The notes below the pieces were generated by a model that searched no databases, was not told the DNA's origin, and worked only from the letters and a program-made list of their open reading frames with translations. This document shows, in pieces, positions 18,145 through 27,604 of a DNA stretch of 64,000 bases. Every line of letters begins with the position of its first letter. Position 1 is the stretch's first letter. A program made the position numbers and the translations under genes. The stretch lies in contig NZ_FNJW01000008.1 in assembly GCF_900102725.1 (NCBI RefSeq), forward strand, positions 1,762,501 to 1,826,500. The letters are read 5' to 3'. This DNA comes from Carnobacterium viridans. Lineage in GTDB: Bacteria > Bacillota > Bacilli > Lactobacillales > Carnobacteriaceae.

Positions 18145-19317
18145 CTAATAGTGAATCAAACCAGCAATAGCTGTTTTCTTATTGTGATTGAGGTATACTC
18201 TAGGCACTCTTTTGCCAATTAAACAAGCAACTTCATAATGAATTGTATTCATTTGTGCAGCGACTTCGCCAATTGAAATGCAGTTATCTTTAGGATCTCC
18301 AAAAAGAACGATTTCGTTATCAAAATAGACTGGATCAATTTCAGTAAGATCTACCATTGACTGATCCATGCACACTCGTCCGACAATAGGTGCTTTATGC
18401 CCGTTTAGCGTGACATTTCCATTATTTGATAAGGCTCTTGAAAAACCATCTGCATAGCCTACAGGAATAGTTGCAATAATTGAATCCGTTGTTGTGGTAT
18501 AGGTTCGTCCATAACTGACACTTTGTCCGGCTGACACTCTTTTGATTAAAATCGGCTTCGTTTTAAAAGTCATCGCGGGTTTCAATTCAATGTGATCTTG
18601 TAAGTGTTGCTCTGGATACAATCCATAAAGCCCGATGCCGATTCGAACCATATCTAGGTGCATTTCAGGAAAAGCAATGGTTGCTGCGGTATTGCAGCAA
18701 TGTTTTATTGGAACTGTATATCCTGCTTCTTGGATTTTAGAAGCAACATGCATGAAGTGGTCAAACTGTTCGTGAACAAAGGTAGATTCAATAGCGTCAG
18801 CATCAGCAAAATGAGTGAAAATACCTTCCAAAAGCACATAATTTGAAGTAATGGATGCTACAACTTGCAATGCTTCTTCTGCAGTTCGTACGCCAATCCG
18901 GTTCATCCCACTATCAATTTTCAAATGAATGCGACAAACTTTTTTCTTTTGCTCAGCTAACTCTTGAATACTTTCAATAGCTTCTTTAGAGTATATTGTT
19001 AATGTAAGATCATAGTCGATTGCTTTTTCTATGGTTTCAATATCTAAACTCGTGTAACCAAGGATTAGAATCGGAGTGGAGAATCCGGCCTTTCGTAAAA
19101 CCACTGCTTCATCTAGAAAAGCTACAGCCAAATAAGTTGCCCCGGATTTAATAGCCGTTTCAGCAACTTCTTTTGCTCCATGCCCATATCCGTCAGCTTT
19201 TACAACAGCCATCAAAGCTGTATCTGATGAGAGGATTTTTTTGAAATTTTTTATATTGGTTTCTACGTTATCAAGAGATATCTCAACCCAAGTCTCTCTA
19301 GAGCTTCCTATTTTCAT
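18145..19317 (-). CDS. alr: alanine racemase
   Basis: Alr is the pyridoxal-phosphate enzyme that makes D-alanine for peptidoglycan. The PLP lysine is K40 in AVVKADGYGHGA. The second catalytic tyrosine sits in SVSYGRTY near residue 268, and the conserved VGRVCMDQ block follows. The length of 390 aa is normal. In many Firmicutes alr is followed by a MazEF-type toxin pair. None is present here, and a convergent terminator follows directly. Confidence 0.96.
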   Translation of the reverse strand: MKIGSSRETWVEISLDNVETNIKNFKKILSSDTALMAVVKADGYGHGAKEVAETAIKSGATYLAVAFLDEAVVLRKAGFSTPILILGYTSLDIETIEKAIDYDLTLTIYSKEAIESIQELAEQKKKVCRIHLKIDSGMNRIGVRTAEEALQVVASITSNYVLLEGIFTHFADADAIESTFVHEQFDHFMHVASKIQEAGYTVPIKHCCNTAATIAFPEMHLDMVRIGIGLYGLYPEQHLQDHIELKPAMTFKTKPILIKRVSAGQSVSYGRTYTTTTDSIIATIPVGYADGFSRALSNNGNVTLNGHKAPIVGRVCMDQSMVDLTEIDPVYFDNEIVLFGDPKDNCISIGEVAAQMNTIHYEVACLIGKRVPRVYLNHNKKTAIAGLIHY

Positions 19318-19572
19318 TCGTTCACTTCCTAAAAGTATCTAGTACGTTTTTTATAATGATACCACTTAACATTAGATTAATGTACTTTAAAAAATAAATT
19401 TAAGACAATTTCAAGAAAAAGAGTAATTTATTTAAAAGCTCTATTGCTGACTAAAATAAAAAAAGTATACGCAAAATACATGGTATACTAGTGTGGGAAA
19501 TGTGCAATATAGGTTAATAAAGTAATACATAAAGGTGTTCTATTATCACTGGTCAAAGATAGGGTGAATTAC

Positions 19573-19806
19573 ATGGGGAATATACAAGATTTTCGGAAAA
19601 ACTATTTAGCTATTCTTAAATCGACAAAACTAGATCAAAGCAAAAAAGACGAATTATTAACAGCCATTTTGAGTCAAATGGATCAAATTTTTGAAATCCG
19701 AACAGGTGAAATAGAGAAATACAATGCAGATAATTATGATGCGATTACTTTATATTTAGAAATTAAAGCGGCTTTAAAAATTCAAAACGAAAAGAAGAAT
19801 GTATAG
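19573..19806 (+). CDS. small protein of unknown function
   Basis: I do not recognise this 77-residue protein. It is hydrophilic and predicted mostly helical, with regularly spaced Lys, Asp, Glu and Gln and no signal peptide or membrane segment. AGGGTGA five bases before the ATG acts as ribosome site; a GTG three codons upstream overlaps it and is less likely. It is followed by a decayed deacetylase fragment. Coding potential looks real (good codon use, start and ribosome site), but its role is unknown. Confidence 0.55.
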   Translation: MGNIQDFRKNYLAILKSTKLDQSKKDELLTAILSQMDQIFEIRTGEIEKYNADNYDAITLYLEIKAALKIQNEKKNV

Positions 19807-19879
19807 AAGATAAAAAGAGTAAAGAAATTCTCTTTTACACTAGCGTAAAGAAAAAGGCAGATCTACCATCTCTAAGGTT

Positions 19880-20248
19880 ATGAGCAAGCAAGAATTGGAA
19901 GAGATGTTAGATGTAGTCGAATTGACTAATCACACAACGAATCTTCATAAGCGATACCTTGATGGAACGAGCAAAAAGCAGGTGACTTCTCTACAAGAAT
20001 TGAAAAAAGATTTAGCAGAGTGTGGAGAGTATGTGTCTTGCCCAGATGTATTTGCGTATTCATTTGGCATTTATGTACCTAAGGAGATAGAACGGTTAGC
20101 TGAAGCTGGTATAAATTATGCGTTTACGACGGTTCGGGGTGTGGATACATTAAGTACACCAGTACTCGAACTGCACCGGGATACTGTTATTCTTGGTTGT
20201 ACAGTAGAAACATTTAAAAAAATTGTAGAACAAGGAGCGAGAAAATGA
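19880..20248 (+). pseudogene. C-terminal remnant of a polysaccharide deacetylase
   Basis: The 122-residue frame resembles the C-terminal half of a NodB-type polysaccharide deacetylase. ELTNHTTNLHKR corresponds to the metal-site H-x(3)-H strand, FAYSFGIY to the FAYPFGxY motif and AFTTVRGV to the AFTTxxG strand. The N-terminal catalytic part with the TFDDG motif is missing upstream. The ATG has no convincing ribosome site (AAGG only three bases away). It therefore looks like a 5'-truncated relic and not a working enzyme. FAYS in place of FAYP fits relaxed selection. Confidence 0.6.
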
Positions 20249-20469
20249 AAAAGTTGGTTAGACTACTCATAGTACTGATACTATTATGGGTAGCCGCGTT
20301 AGTACTTGCGGCTTGTTCAAATGGTAATGAAGCAGTTCAAAAGAGTGAAACAAGTTCTTCAGAAAGTTCAAATGCGCTGTTTAGATTAGGCGCCTTACCA
20401 GCAGAATCGGCTATTCCAAGGATATTAGCAAAAGAAAATACGAACGAATTGGGAGTAATTAAGTCATGA
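20245..20469 (+). CDS. short putative lipoprotein, possibly a fragment
   Basis: A basic start and a hydrophobic stretch (about 5-21) lead to a lipobox LAAC with the cysteine near residue 24, then a Ser/Glu-rich linker. This is a textbook lipoprotein signal. The protein stops after 74 residues without a recognisable domain, so it may be the N-terminal stub of a longer lost lipoprotein. Its ATG overlaps the TGA of the deacetylase remnant (ATGA), and GGAGCGAG lies six bases upstream. It ends about 120 bases before the SRP RNA. Confidence 0.5.
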   Translation: MKKLVRLLIVLILLWVAALVLAACSNGNEAVQKSETSSSESSNALFRLGALPAESAIPRILAKENTNELGVIKS

Positions 20470-20591
20470 TTTAATCAATTCAGAATCGTATTTGATTTGA
20501 GTGGAGATAAAGAACTCAGCAGGTTTTGAAAATGGAGCTTGCTAAATTAAAAAAACACTGGCTTTTCGTTTGATATTCCTTTATAATAAGA

Positions 20592-20690
20592 AATGCCGCA
20601 AGGCCGTATGGCAATGATGAACTTTCGAATCGTGTCAGATCCGGAAGGAAGCAGCACTAAGGATGTTTCATCATGTGCCGTATGTACATA
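20592..20690 (+). ncRNA. ffs: signal recognition particle RNA (small bacterial type)
   Basis: The conserved domain IV hairpin GTGTCAGATCCGGAAGGAAGCAGCAC is present in the form GTGTCAG...GGAAGGAAGCAGCAC, with the GGAA tetraloop and the Ffh-binding internal loops. The flanking arms TATGGCA-TGATGAA and TTCATCA-TGCCGTA pair to extend the rod. The size of about 100 nt matches the short SRP RNA of lactic acid bacteria and not the 270-nt Bacillus form. A TATAAT -10 box lies at 20582-20587. It precedes dnaX, the usual neighbour. Confidence 0.92.
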
Positions 20691-20701
20691 GAACAAACAA
20701 A

Positions 20702-20737
20702 GAAACCGTTGATTATCTAATCAATGGTTTTTTTGTT
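20702..20737 (+). terminator. terminator of the SRP RNA gene
   Basis: Stem AAACCGTTGAT / ATCAATGGTTT (one G-T pair) is followed by seven T. The remaining 150 bases up to dnaX hold a TATAAT box at 20841 as probable dnaX promoter and nothing else I can identify. Confidence 0.85.
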
Positions 20738-20885
20738 TGTTTGCGATGATGGTTTAAGGGAAAGGCAATACAATAGACAAATGATCAATGAAACAAAAAA
20801 GAGTCACTGTCTAGCTGTTTAAATTTCCCTTCAAATAACGTATAATAAAGAGTAATAATAAACGGTTCAAGAAAGGGAGAAATGC

Positions 20886-22703
20886 ATGAGTTATCAAGCA
20901 CTTTATCGAGTATGGCGTCCACAACGATTTCAAGATATTGCTGGGCAAAAAGCGATTACACAAACGTTAAGAAATGCTTTAGCCCAAGAGAAAACAAGCC
21001 ATGCTTATCTCTTTACTGGGCCACGCGGAACAGGAAAAACGAGTGCAGCAAAAATTTTTGCTAAAGCAATCAATTGCCCCAACTTAAAAGATGGCGAACC
21101 TTGTAATGAGTGTGACATGTGTCAGTCTATTACACAAGGTCAGCTAAATGATGTGATTGAGATTGATGCGGCCAGCAACAATGGAGTAGAAGAAATTCGA
21201 GATATTCGGGATAAAGCTAAATACGCTCCCACTAGTGCAGAATATAAGGTTTATATTATTGATGAAGTCCATATGTTAACTACTGGAGCTTTCAATGCGT
21301 TATTAAAAACACTAGAAGAACCGCCTAAAAATGTTATTTTTATATTAGCTACAACAGAGCCTCATAAAATTCCATTAACTATTATTTCTCGAACACAGCG
21401 TTTTGATTTCAAACGGATCAGTGTTCGAGATAGTTGCGAACGCATGGCTTATATCTTAGGCCAAGAAAAAATAGATTACCAAGAAGAGGCGTTAACCGTC
21501 ATTGCTAGAGCTGCTGAGGGTGGCATGCGAGATGCATTGAGTATACTAGACCAAGCTATCTCATATGGAGACGATTCAGTGACCGTTGAAAATGCAATGA
21601 GTGTGACTGGAAGTTTGACGCAAGAATTAGTTTTAGATTATTTCGATTCTATTATTCAACACAATACGGAAAAAGGATTGTCTCTTTTGCAGAGTATCTT
21701 AGCAGAAGGAAAAGATGCCAGTCGTTTTGTAGAGGATTTGATTCTATTTAGTCGAGATTTGTTGGTTTATCAACAAGCTCCTCAGATGACTGATTTACTG
21801 GAAGGCGCAAATGTTGATGAAGGATTTAAAAGCCTAAGTCAAACGATTACAGCTCAACAGCTGTATAAAGTGATTGAACTTTTAAATGATACTCAACAAG
21901 AGATACGGTTTACGAACCATGCAGAAGTTTATTTAGAAGTTGCTACTGTAAAATTGACCCAATTAACGGATATTCAAGTATCAAACAATGTGTCAGTTGA
22001 AAAAACAAATGGCAATGAACTCGGGCAAGATGAGCAGCAAAAAATGATAGATATGGAAAAAGAACTCAGTCAAATGAGGAAACAACTTAAAGAACTGGCT
22101 AAGAATGGCAATACGCCTCAACCAGCAAAGAAAGCGCCTAAAGCGACTGCCAAACCTGGAAATAATCAATTTAAAACAAATACAACAATTATCTACAAAG
22201 TATTGAGTGAAGCCACAAAGGGAAATTTAGCACAGTTGATTGATATTTGGCCTGATTTATTAAATATGCTATCTGTCACTCAAAGAGCCATAATGAAAGC
22301 TTCTACACCAGTTGCAGCGAGTCCTAATGGCTTGATTGTTTCATTTGAATATGATATTTTGTGTCAAAAGGCCACTAATGATAATGAATTGCTTGAAGCC
22401 GTGAGAGAAGATTTAAGACGGTTAGTGGGCTATTCTCCACAGATGATCTGTGTTCCATCAGAACAATGGCCCGTTATTCGAGAACAATTCTTAAAGCAAA
22501 ATAAAGAGTTGTTGAAGAATCGTCCAGCTGAAAAAGTCGATTCTTCTGCTACTAAAAAGTCTAACCAAACGGCCTCAGATTTTGAGCAAGAGAATTTGAA
22601 TAGCTTAGAGTCGGCCTTGCCTGAGCCTGATGAGGAAGAAACGATTGTTACGGAAGCTATGCAGTTATTTGGAGAAGAAATAGTTGAAGTGAAAAATGAT
22701 TAA
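20886..22703 (+). CDS. dnaX: DNA polymerase III subunits gamma and tau
   Basis: DnaX is the motor and organiser of the clamp loader. It has a AAA+ domain with Walker A GPRGTGKT (45-52), a four-cysteine zinc site (C64, C73, C76, C79), a DEVHM Walker B and an arginine finger region (SRTQRF). Then come the collar and a Lys/Pro/Ala-rich linker (about 400-435). The C-terminal tau part contacts DnaB and polymerase. The length of 605 aa fits full-length tau. ybaB follows 29 bases later and recR after it, the standard order. Confidence 0.96.
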   Translation: MSYQALYRVWRPQRFQDIAGQKAITQTLRNALAQEKTSHAYLFTGPRGTGKTSAAKIFAKAINCPNLKDGEPCNECDMCQSITQGQLNDVIEIDAASNNGVEEIRDIRDKAKYAPTSAEYKVYIIDEVHMLTTGAFNALLKTLEEPPKNVIFILATTEPHKIPLTIISRTQRFDFKRISVRDSCERMAYILGQEKIDYQEEALTVIARAAEGGMRDALSILDQAISYGDDSVTVENAMSVTGSLTQELVLDYFDSIIQHNTEKGLSLLQSILAEGKDASRFVEDLILFSRDLLVYQQAPQMTDLLEGANVDEGFKSLSQTITAQQLYKVIELLNDTQQEIRFTNHAEVYLEVATVKLTQLTDIQVSNNVSVEKTNGNELGQDEQQKMIDMEKELSQMRKQLKELAKNGNTPQPAKKAPKATAKPGNNQFKTNTTIIYKVLSEATKGNLAQLIDIWPDLLNMLSVTQRAIMKASTPVAASPNGLIVSFEYDILCQKATNDNELLEAVREDLRRLVGYSPQMICVPSEQWPVIREQFLKQNKELLKNRPAEKVDSSATKKSNQTASDFEQENLNSLESALPEPDEEETIVTEAMQLFGEEIVEVKND

Positions 22704-22732
22704 AAAAATAACCAATTGAGAGGAAGAATACA

Positions 22733-23044
22733 ATGCGCGGAATGGGAAATATGCAAGGTATGATGAAACAAATGCAAAAAATGCAAAAAGATATGGCGAA
22801 AGCTCAAGAAGATTTAAATGCAAAAGAATTTATGGGAACATCTAATGGGGACTTAGTCACAGTAACGTTAACAGGAGAAAAGAAAATGAAAGATATCTCT
22901 ATTAAACCTGAAGCAGTGGATCCTGAAGATATTGAAATGTTGCAAGATTTGATTATATTAGCAACAAATGATGCTTTAGAAAAAGTAGAAGTAGAAACAC
23001 AAGCTACTATGGGGAAATACACTAAAGGGATTCCAGGACTTTAA
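22733..23044 (+). CDS. YbaB/EbfC family nucleoid-associated protein
   Basis: This is a small dimeric DNA-binding protein of the YbaB/EbfC family, thought to coat the nucleoid. The N-terminal Met/Gln/Lys-rich helix ([11 protein letters not shown]) and the core [14 protein letters not shown]...[15 protein letters not shown] are typical when compared segment by segment. The length of 103 aa is normal. It lies between dnaX and recR, as in nearly all Bacilli. Confidence 0.93.
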   Translation: MRGMGNMQGMMKQMQKMQKDMAKAQEDLNAKEFMGTSNGDLVTVTLTGEKKMKDISIKPEAVDPEDIEMLQDLIILATNDALEKVEVETQATMGKYTKGIPGL

Positions 23045-23144
23045 ACTAATGAACCAAACAGATAATGATCAAAATGGGATTCCTTGTGGGTCCCGTTTTT
23101 TGAATCCTATAATGTCCGCCTAAGGATTAAGAAAGGAAATGACT

Positions 23145-23741
23145 ATGCAATATCCAGAACCGATATCAAAATTAATGGACAGTTACATGAAATTACCTGG
23201 AATTGGAGCTAAAACAGCTGCGCGATTAGCCTTTTTTACGATTGATATGCGTGAAGAAGATGTAACAGATTTTGCTAAATCATTGATCAGTGCGAAAAGA
23301 GATTTGCATTATTGTTCCAATTGCGGCCAGATTACTGAAGATGATCCCTGTCAAATATGCCAAGATAAATCACGTGATAGAAGTACCGTTTTAGTTGTAG
23401 AAGATCCAAAAGATGTTATGGCATTAGAAAAAATGCGTGAATATCACGGACTATACCATGTGTTACATGGTGTTCTTTCTCCGATAGAAGGAACCGGTCC
23501 AGAAGATATCAATATACCAAGTTTAATCAAGAGGTTGCAGTCTGATGAAATAAATGAAGTGATTATTGCAACGAATGCATCTGCTGAAGGCGAAGCTACA
23601 GCGATGTATCTATCAAGGTTGATCAAACCAGCTGGAATTAAAGTAACCCGATTGGCTCATGGGCTTTCTGTAGGAAGTGACATCGAGTATGCCGATGAGA
23701 TCACATTGCTGAAAGCAGTGGAAGGGCGTAGAGAACTTTAG
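23145..23741 (+). CDS. recR: recombination mediator protein RecR
   Basis: RecR acts with RecO and RecF to load RecA at gaps. An N-terminal helix-hairpin-helix ([14 protein letters not shown]) is followed by a four-cysteine zinc finger (CSNCG...CQIC, near 56-71) and a Toprim domain with [12 protein letters not shown]. The ATG with AAAGGA at proper distance gives 198 aa. The in-frame ATG six bases upstream sits too close to that site. Confidence 0.96.
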   Translation: MQYPEPISKLMDSYMKLPGIGAKTAARLAFFTIDMREEDVTDFAKSLISAKRDLHYCSNCGQITEDDPCQICQDKSRDRSTVLVVEDPKDVMALEKMREYHGLYHVLHGVLSPIEGTGPEDINIPSLIKRLQSDEINEVIIATNASAEGEATAMYLSRLIKPAGIKVTRLAHGLSVGSDIEYADEITLLKAVEGRREL

Positions 23742-23769
23742 ACAGGATTTAGGAAGGAGGCTTAAAAAA

Positions 23770-24009
23770 ATGCTATTTAAGAAAAAATACGCATTACGAA
23801 GAGAGTACGATGCAGCCTTGCTAAAATTGATGACGGAAACAAAAGGAAAATGGGAGTACTCTAAAAGAATTGAGCATTCCGTTATTGAAAAAGACAGTTT
23901 ACTGTTTGCCCAAACCAAATTAGCTAAAGCGAAGTATTTTTATTTATTCAAAGAAGCAAAAAAAAGGAACATTAAAGGTGACACGTCTACTTTAGAATTC
24001 TTTAAGTAA
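23770..24009 (+). CDS. YaaL family protein (DUF2508), unknown function
   Basis: This 79-residue basic helical protein is of the YaaL type, found just after recR across Bacilli. The pattern of an N-terminal FKKKYALRREYDAALL helix and a C-terminal YFYLFKEAKKR segment fits the family. No function is known. It has a strong GGAGG site and is followed after 23 bases by the decarboxylase gene, so all belong to one run from dnaX on. Confidence 0.85.
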   Translation: MLFKKKYALRREYDAALLKLMTETKGKWEYSKRIEHSVIEKDSLLFAQTKLAKAKYFYLFKEAKKRNIKGDTSTLEFFK

Positions 24010-24032
24010 ACAAAAAATAAGGAGGAGCGAGG

Positions 24033-25463
24033 ATGAGTAAGAAAACTAATGATGAAGAACAGCATCATCGCCCTCTATTTGAAGTTTTAAGTCAACATAG
24101 AAAGAGGGAAAAGGTTTCATTCCATGTACCTGGACACAAAAACGGTGTGAACTGGGATGAACACCTAACTTCTTTTCATACAATGCTTTCTTTTGACCAA
24201 ACGGAAGTTTCAGAATTGGACTATTTGCATGAACCGGTTGGTGCTTTAAAAGAAAGTCAAGATTTATTAGGTAAACTGTATGGCAGCAAGAAAAGTTATT
24301 ATTTGATTAATGGCTCGACTGTAGGTAATTTAGCAATGATTATGGGGTCAACAACTAAGGGAGATCAAGTATTTGTTGATCGAAACTGCCATCAATCCGT
24401 TATTCATGCATTAGAATTAGCAGAATTGCGTCCTATTTTTTTAACACCTGAACTGACAGACTCAGATACAACGCCTCTAGGAATTACTTTAGCATTGCTG
24501 GAAGAAGCTTTTACACACTATCCATCTGTAACAGCATTGATCATTACTTATCCTACATATGATGGAATGGTTTATCCTCTTGAAGAGTTAGTTGCCTATG
24601 CAAAAAAAAGAAAGTGCTTCGTTTTAGTAGATGAAGCTCATGGGCCGCACTTTACGCTAGGAGAACCATTTCCTGCATCAGCATTAGATTTAGGAGCAGA
24701 TGTAGTGGTACAATCGGCACATAAGATGCTGCCTTCTCTTACACAAACAGCTTATCTACATCTTGGACATCATGTACCCTCTCATATAAAATACAAAATT
24801 GAACACTATTTGCATGTGTTTCAATCGAGCAGTCCATCTTATCCAATGATGCTCTCCTTAGAATACGCCCGCTATTTTCTAGCCTTTTTTAATGAAAATG
24901 ACTTGAGAGCTACTTTAGCATATCGTGATTTGTGGAAAATTCAATTTGAAAAGGCTGGTCTAAAAATTTTTCAGAGTAGTGACCCGCTGAAACTAAGGGT
25001 ATCTTGGGAAAATCATAGTGGTGAAGTGCTAGCGGCACAACTAGAAAAACAAGGTGTTTATAGTGAAAAGGTAGACCAGTTTACAGTTTTGCTAACCTTT
25101 CCATTATTAAAGCAAACGACCGAAGTAAGAGAGCCTTTTTCTATCCAATTACCGCAACACTCAAAAATTAGTGAAATCGAAAACAAAAAAATTGAATTCC
25201 CAATAGCTTCTTATACGGAACTAGACTTGAGTTATGAGAGTCAAGCGAGCAGTAGGATGAAGCGTGTTCTTTTAGTGGATGCTGAAGGGCAAATTGCTGC
25301 ACAAAATATAACGCCCTATCCACCAGGCATCCCCTTTGTCTTAAAAGGGGAAAGAATTACAATTGAGCAGATCAGACAACTGAACCATTTTATCAAGCAG
25401 TCAATGAGAGTGGTTGGACTCGGAAATAAAATGGAACTCACTGTTTTTTCTGAAAATGACTGA
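24033..25463 (+). CDS. Orn/Lys/Arg decarboxylase family PLP enzyme (YaaO-type)
   Basis: This is a fold-type I PLP enzyme related to the major domain of ornithine/lysine/arginine decarboxylases. The family start FHVPGHKNG lies near residue 29. GSTVGNLAMI, the DEAHGPH cofactor motif and SAHKMLPS with the PLP lysine (about 231) follow in order. At 476 aa it lacks the N-terminal wing of the biodegradative enzymes. The same gene occurs between recR and tmk in Bacillus (yaaO). The substrate is not decided by sequence; arginine or lysine is plausible. Confidence 0.85.
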   Translation: MSKKTNDEEQHHRPLFEVLSQHRKREKVSFHVPGHKNGVNWDEHLTSFHTMLSFDQTEVSELDYLHEPVGALKESQDLLGKLYGSKKSYYLINGSTVGNLAMIMGSTTKGDQVFVDRNCHQSVIHALELAELRPIFLTPELTDSDTTPLGITLALLEEAFTHYPSVTALIITYPTYDGMVYPLEELVAYAKKRKCFVLVDEAHGPHFTLGEPFPASALDLGADVVVQSAHKMLPSLTQTAYLHLGHHVPSHIKYKIEHYLHVFQSSSPSYPMMLSLEYARYFLAFFNENDLRATLAYRDLWKIQFEKAGLKIFQSSDPLKLRVSWENHSGEVLAAQLEKQGVYSEKVDQFTVLLTFPLLKQTTEVREPFSIQLPQHSKISEIENKKIEFPIASYTELDLSYESQASSRMKRVLLVDAEGQIAAQNITPYPPGIPFVLKGERITIEQIRQLNHFIKQSMRVVGLGNKMELTVFSEND

Positions 25464-25566
25464 TTCTATGGTGAACAATAAAGAAAAGCTATTAGACTGT
25501 CAGCCATAGATACAGTATAATGAAAGTAGCTATAAAGCTAAATTAAGAAGTTAGGGGCTTAGAATA

Positions 25567-26202
25567 GTGAAAGGCACATTTATTACAATTGAAGGTCCCG
25601 ATGGTGCAGGTAAAACCAGCGTTATAAAGAAATTGATCCCAATGTTGGTACAAGCAGTTCAACAAGAGATTGTTGCAACAAGAGAACCTGGCGGAAGTCG
25701 GATCGCCGAAGAAATTCGTGAACTTATTTTAAATCCAACGAATACTGAAATGGATATACGTACAGAGGCATTATTGTATGCAGCCGGTAGAAGGCAGCAT
25801 TTAGTAGAAAAAATCATTCCAGCTTTAAAAGCCGGAAAAGTAGTGGTTTGTGATCGCTTTGTAGATAGTTCATTGGCTTATCAAGGAGTCGCTCGTGGTA
25901 TTGGAACCTCTGAGGTAGCTGAAATAAACCAATTTGCAACAGAAAATCTTTCTCCTGACTTAACGCTTTATTTAGATATTGAAGCTCATGCGGGTTTAGA
26001 ACGGATCAACCAAAATAAAAATAATCGCCAATTTGATCGTTTGGATCAAGAGACACTGGAATTTCATGAAAAGGTTCGATCGGCATATTTAACGATTGCA
26101 AAAGAGCAGTCTGAGAGAATTGTTCAGATTGATGCAAGCCAAGATTTAGAAACAGTTGTAGAACAATGTTACCATGTTATTATTGAGAAACTAAGAGTAT
26201 AA
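25567..26202 (+). CDS. tmk: thymidylate kinase
   Basis: Tmk phosphorylates dTMP to dTDP. It has P-loop GPDGAGKT (10-17), the DR[FY] motif in CDRFVDSSLAYQG and a LID region NKNNRQFDR. The start codon is GTG, with TTAGGGG about ten bases upstream. The length is 211 aa. Next come darA and holB at short spacing, the classic tmk-darA-holB order. Confidence 0.96.
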   Translation: MKGTFITIEGPDGAGKTSVIKKLIPMLVQAVQQEIVATREPGGSRIAEEIRELILNPTNTEMDIRTEALLYAAGRRQHLVEKIIPALKAGKVVVCDRFVDSSLAYQGVARGIGTSEVAEINQFATENLSPDLTLYLDIEAHAGLERINQNKNNRQFDRLDQETLEFHEKVRSAYLTIAKEQSERIVQIDASQDLETVVEQCYHVIIEKLRV

Positions 26203-26222
26203 AAAAGAGGGGTTGATGTGTG

Positions 26223-26552
26223 ATGAAATTAATATTAGCGATAGTTCAAGATAAAGACGGAGGACGTCTGTCTAATGAATTTGTAGATGCAGGCATACGT
26301 GCAACCAAGCTTTCAACAACTGGAGGCTTTTTAAAAGCAGGAAACACAACTTTTATTATAGGTGTTGAGGAAGAACGTGTAGATGACGTGTTAGACCTTA
26401 TTCGTAAAAATTGTCAATCTAGAGAACAATTTATGACTCCTCCTGTCAGTTTAGATGTTTCTATGGAAACAAATATGCCTTATCCAGTGGAAGTTCAAGT
26501 CGGTGGAGCTACTGTCTTTGTATTACCAGTTGATCAGTTTCAACAATTTTAA
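26223..26552 (+). CDS. darA: cyclic-di-AMP receptor DarA (PII-like, YaaQ)
   Basis: DarA/PstA is a PII-like trimeric protein that binds c-di-AMP; its output is not settled. The hallmark N-terminal MKLILAIVQDKDGGRL and TKLSTTGGFLKAGNTTF are present. The 109-aa length is typical. The ATG is preferred over the GTG one codon earlier. It lies between tmk and holB, as in Bacillus and Listeria. Confidence 0.93.
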   Translation: MKLILAIVQDKDGGRLSNEFVDAGIRATKLSTTGGFLKAGNTTFIIGVEEERVDDVLDLIRKNCQSREQFMTPPVSLDVSMETNMPYPVEVQVGGATVFVLPVDQFQQF

Positions 26553-26564
26553 ATCCGGGTCGTG

Positions 26565-27551
26565 ATGAAAATCGAAGAAAAATTAATTTGGCTACAGCCT
26601 TTATTACTTAAGCAATTCAAAAAGACAGCACAACAAAAGCAATTAGCTCATGCGTACCTTTTTGAAGGCGTTTCAGGAACCGGTAAAAAAGAGATGAGTT
26701 TGTGGTTAGCAGCTAGTTTACTTTGCAAAGAAGGTTCTGAAAATCTCCCTTGTGAAAACTGCCAAAACTGCCGACGCGTCTTTGATCATCAACATCCAGA
26801 TGTGATAGAAATTGTGCCAGATGGCTTATCTATAAAAGTAGAACAAGTTCGTAATTTAAAAGCGGAGTTTTCAAAAAGCGGAGTAGAAAGTCAACAGAAG
26901 ATCTTCATTGTTGAAGATGTTGAAAAAATGACTCCAGGGGCTGCGAATAGTTTGCTCAAATTTTTAGAAGAACCTGAAGGTAGCGCCGTAGCATTTTTAT
27001 TGACAACTGCTAAGAACCGGATACTCCCAACTATTTTATCGAGATGTCAGTTGGTTCATTTTCAATCTTTAACTAAAAAGAAATTGATGACTGAACTTGA
27101 AGCTAAAGGACTTTCAACTAATCAGGCATCATTGTTGGTGCAATTGACCAATAGTGTAGAAGAAGCGCTGGAACTGAATGAAGATGAGTGGTTTCAAGAA
27201 GCTAAAACAATTATTTGGAAATGGTTTACACTGATTACAAATAAAGATAATCAAAGTTTTGTTTATGTACAAACAACGATTATGCCTCATTTTAAGGATC
27301 GCGATGCACATCGAAGGTTAGTAGATTTAATTTTGTTAGCCTACCGAGATATATTGATGCTCCATTATGGTACAGTTGATGTATTAGCATATGCACGGTA
27401 CCAAAAAGAATTAGATCACATTAAAACACAGTATTCAAGTAAAGCCATTGTGCAAGCTATTGAAGCAGTCTTACTCAGTCGCAAAAAACTAGAGAGCAAT
27501 GTTAATGCTCAAGGTGTTTTTGAACAACTAGTTTTACAATTAATGAAGTAA
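26565..27551 (+). CDS. holB: DNA polymerase III subunit delta'
   Basis: HolB is the stator of the clamp loader. It has a AAA+-like fold with a P-loop remnant GVSGTGKKEMS (about 34-44), a zinc site CENCQNCRRV, and SRCQ near residue 165 corresponding to sensor and arginine-finger regions. The protein is 328 aa from an ATG one codon after a GTG. It is 12 bases from darA. The gene yaaT (ricT) that often follows holB is missing here; yabA comes next. Confidence 0.93.
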   Translation: MKIEEKLIWLQPLLLKQFKKTAQQKQLAHAYLFEGVSGTGKKEMSLWLAASLLCKEGSENLPCENCQNCRRVFDHQHPDVIEIVPDGLSIKVEQVRNLKAEFSKSGVESQQKIFIVEDVEKMTPGAANSLLKFLEEPEGSAVAFLLTTAKNRILPTILSRCQLVHFQSLTKKKLMTELEAKGLSTNQASLLVQLTNSVEEALELNEDEWFQEAKTIIWKWFTLITNKDNQSFVYVQTTIMPHFKDRDAHRRLVDLILLAYRDILMLHYGTVDVLAYARYQKELDHIKTQYSSKAIVQAIEAVLLSRKKLESNVNAQGVFEQLVLQLMK

Positions 27552-27604
27552 AAAAGTATAAGATGGCTAAAACGATGATCCTAGCAAAGAGTGGGTGAAA
27601 ATGG

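Noticed and set aside
20886-22703. Programmed frameshift in dnaX producing a separate gamma subunit.
   Set aside because: No clear A-rich slippery heptamer with a following hairpin was found at the expected place; full-length tau explains the gene.
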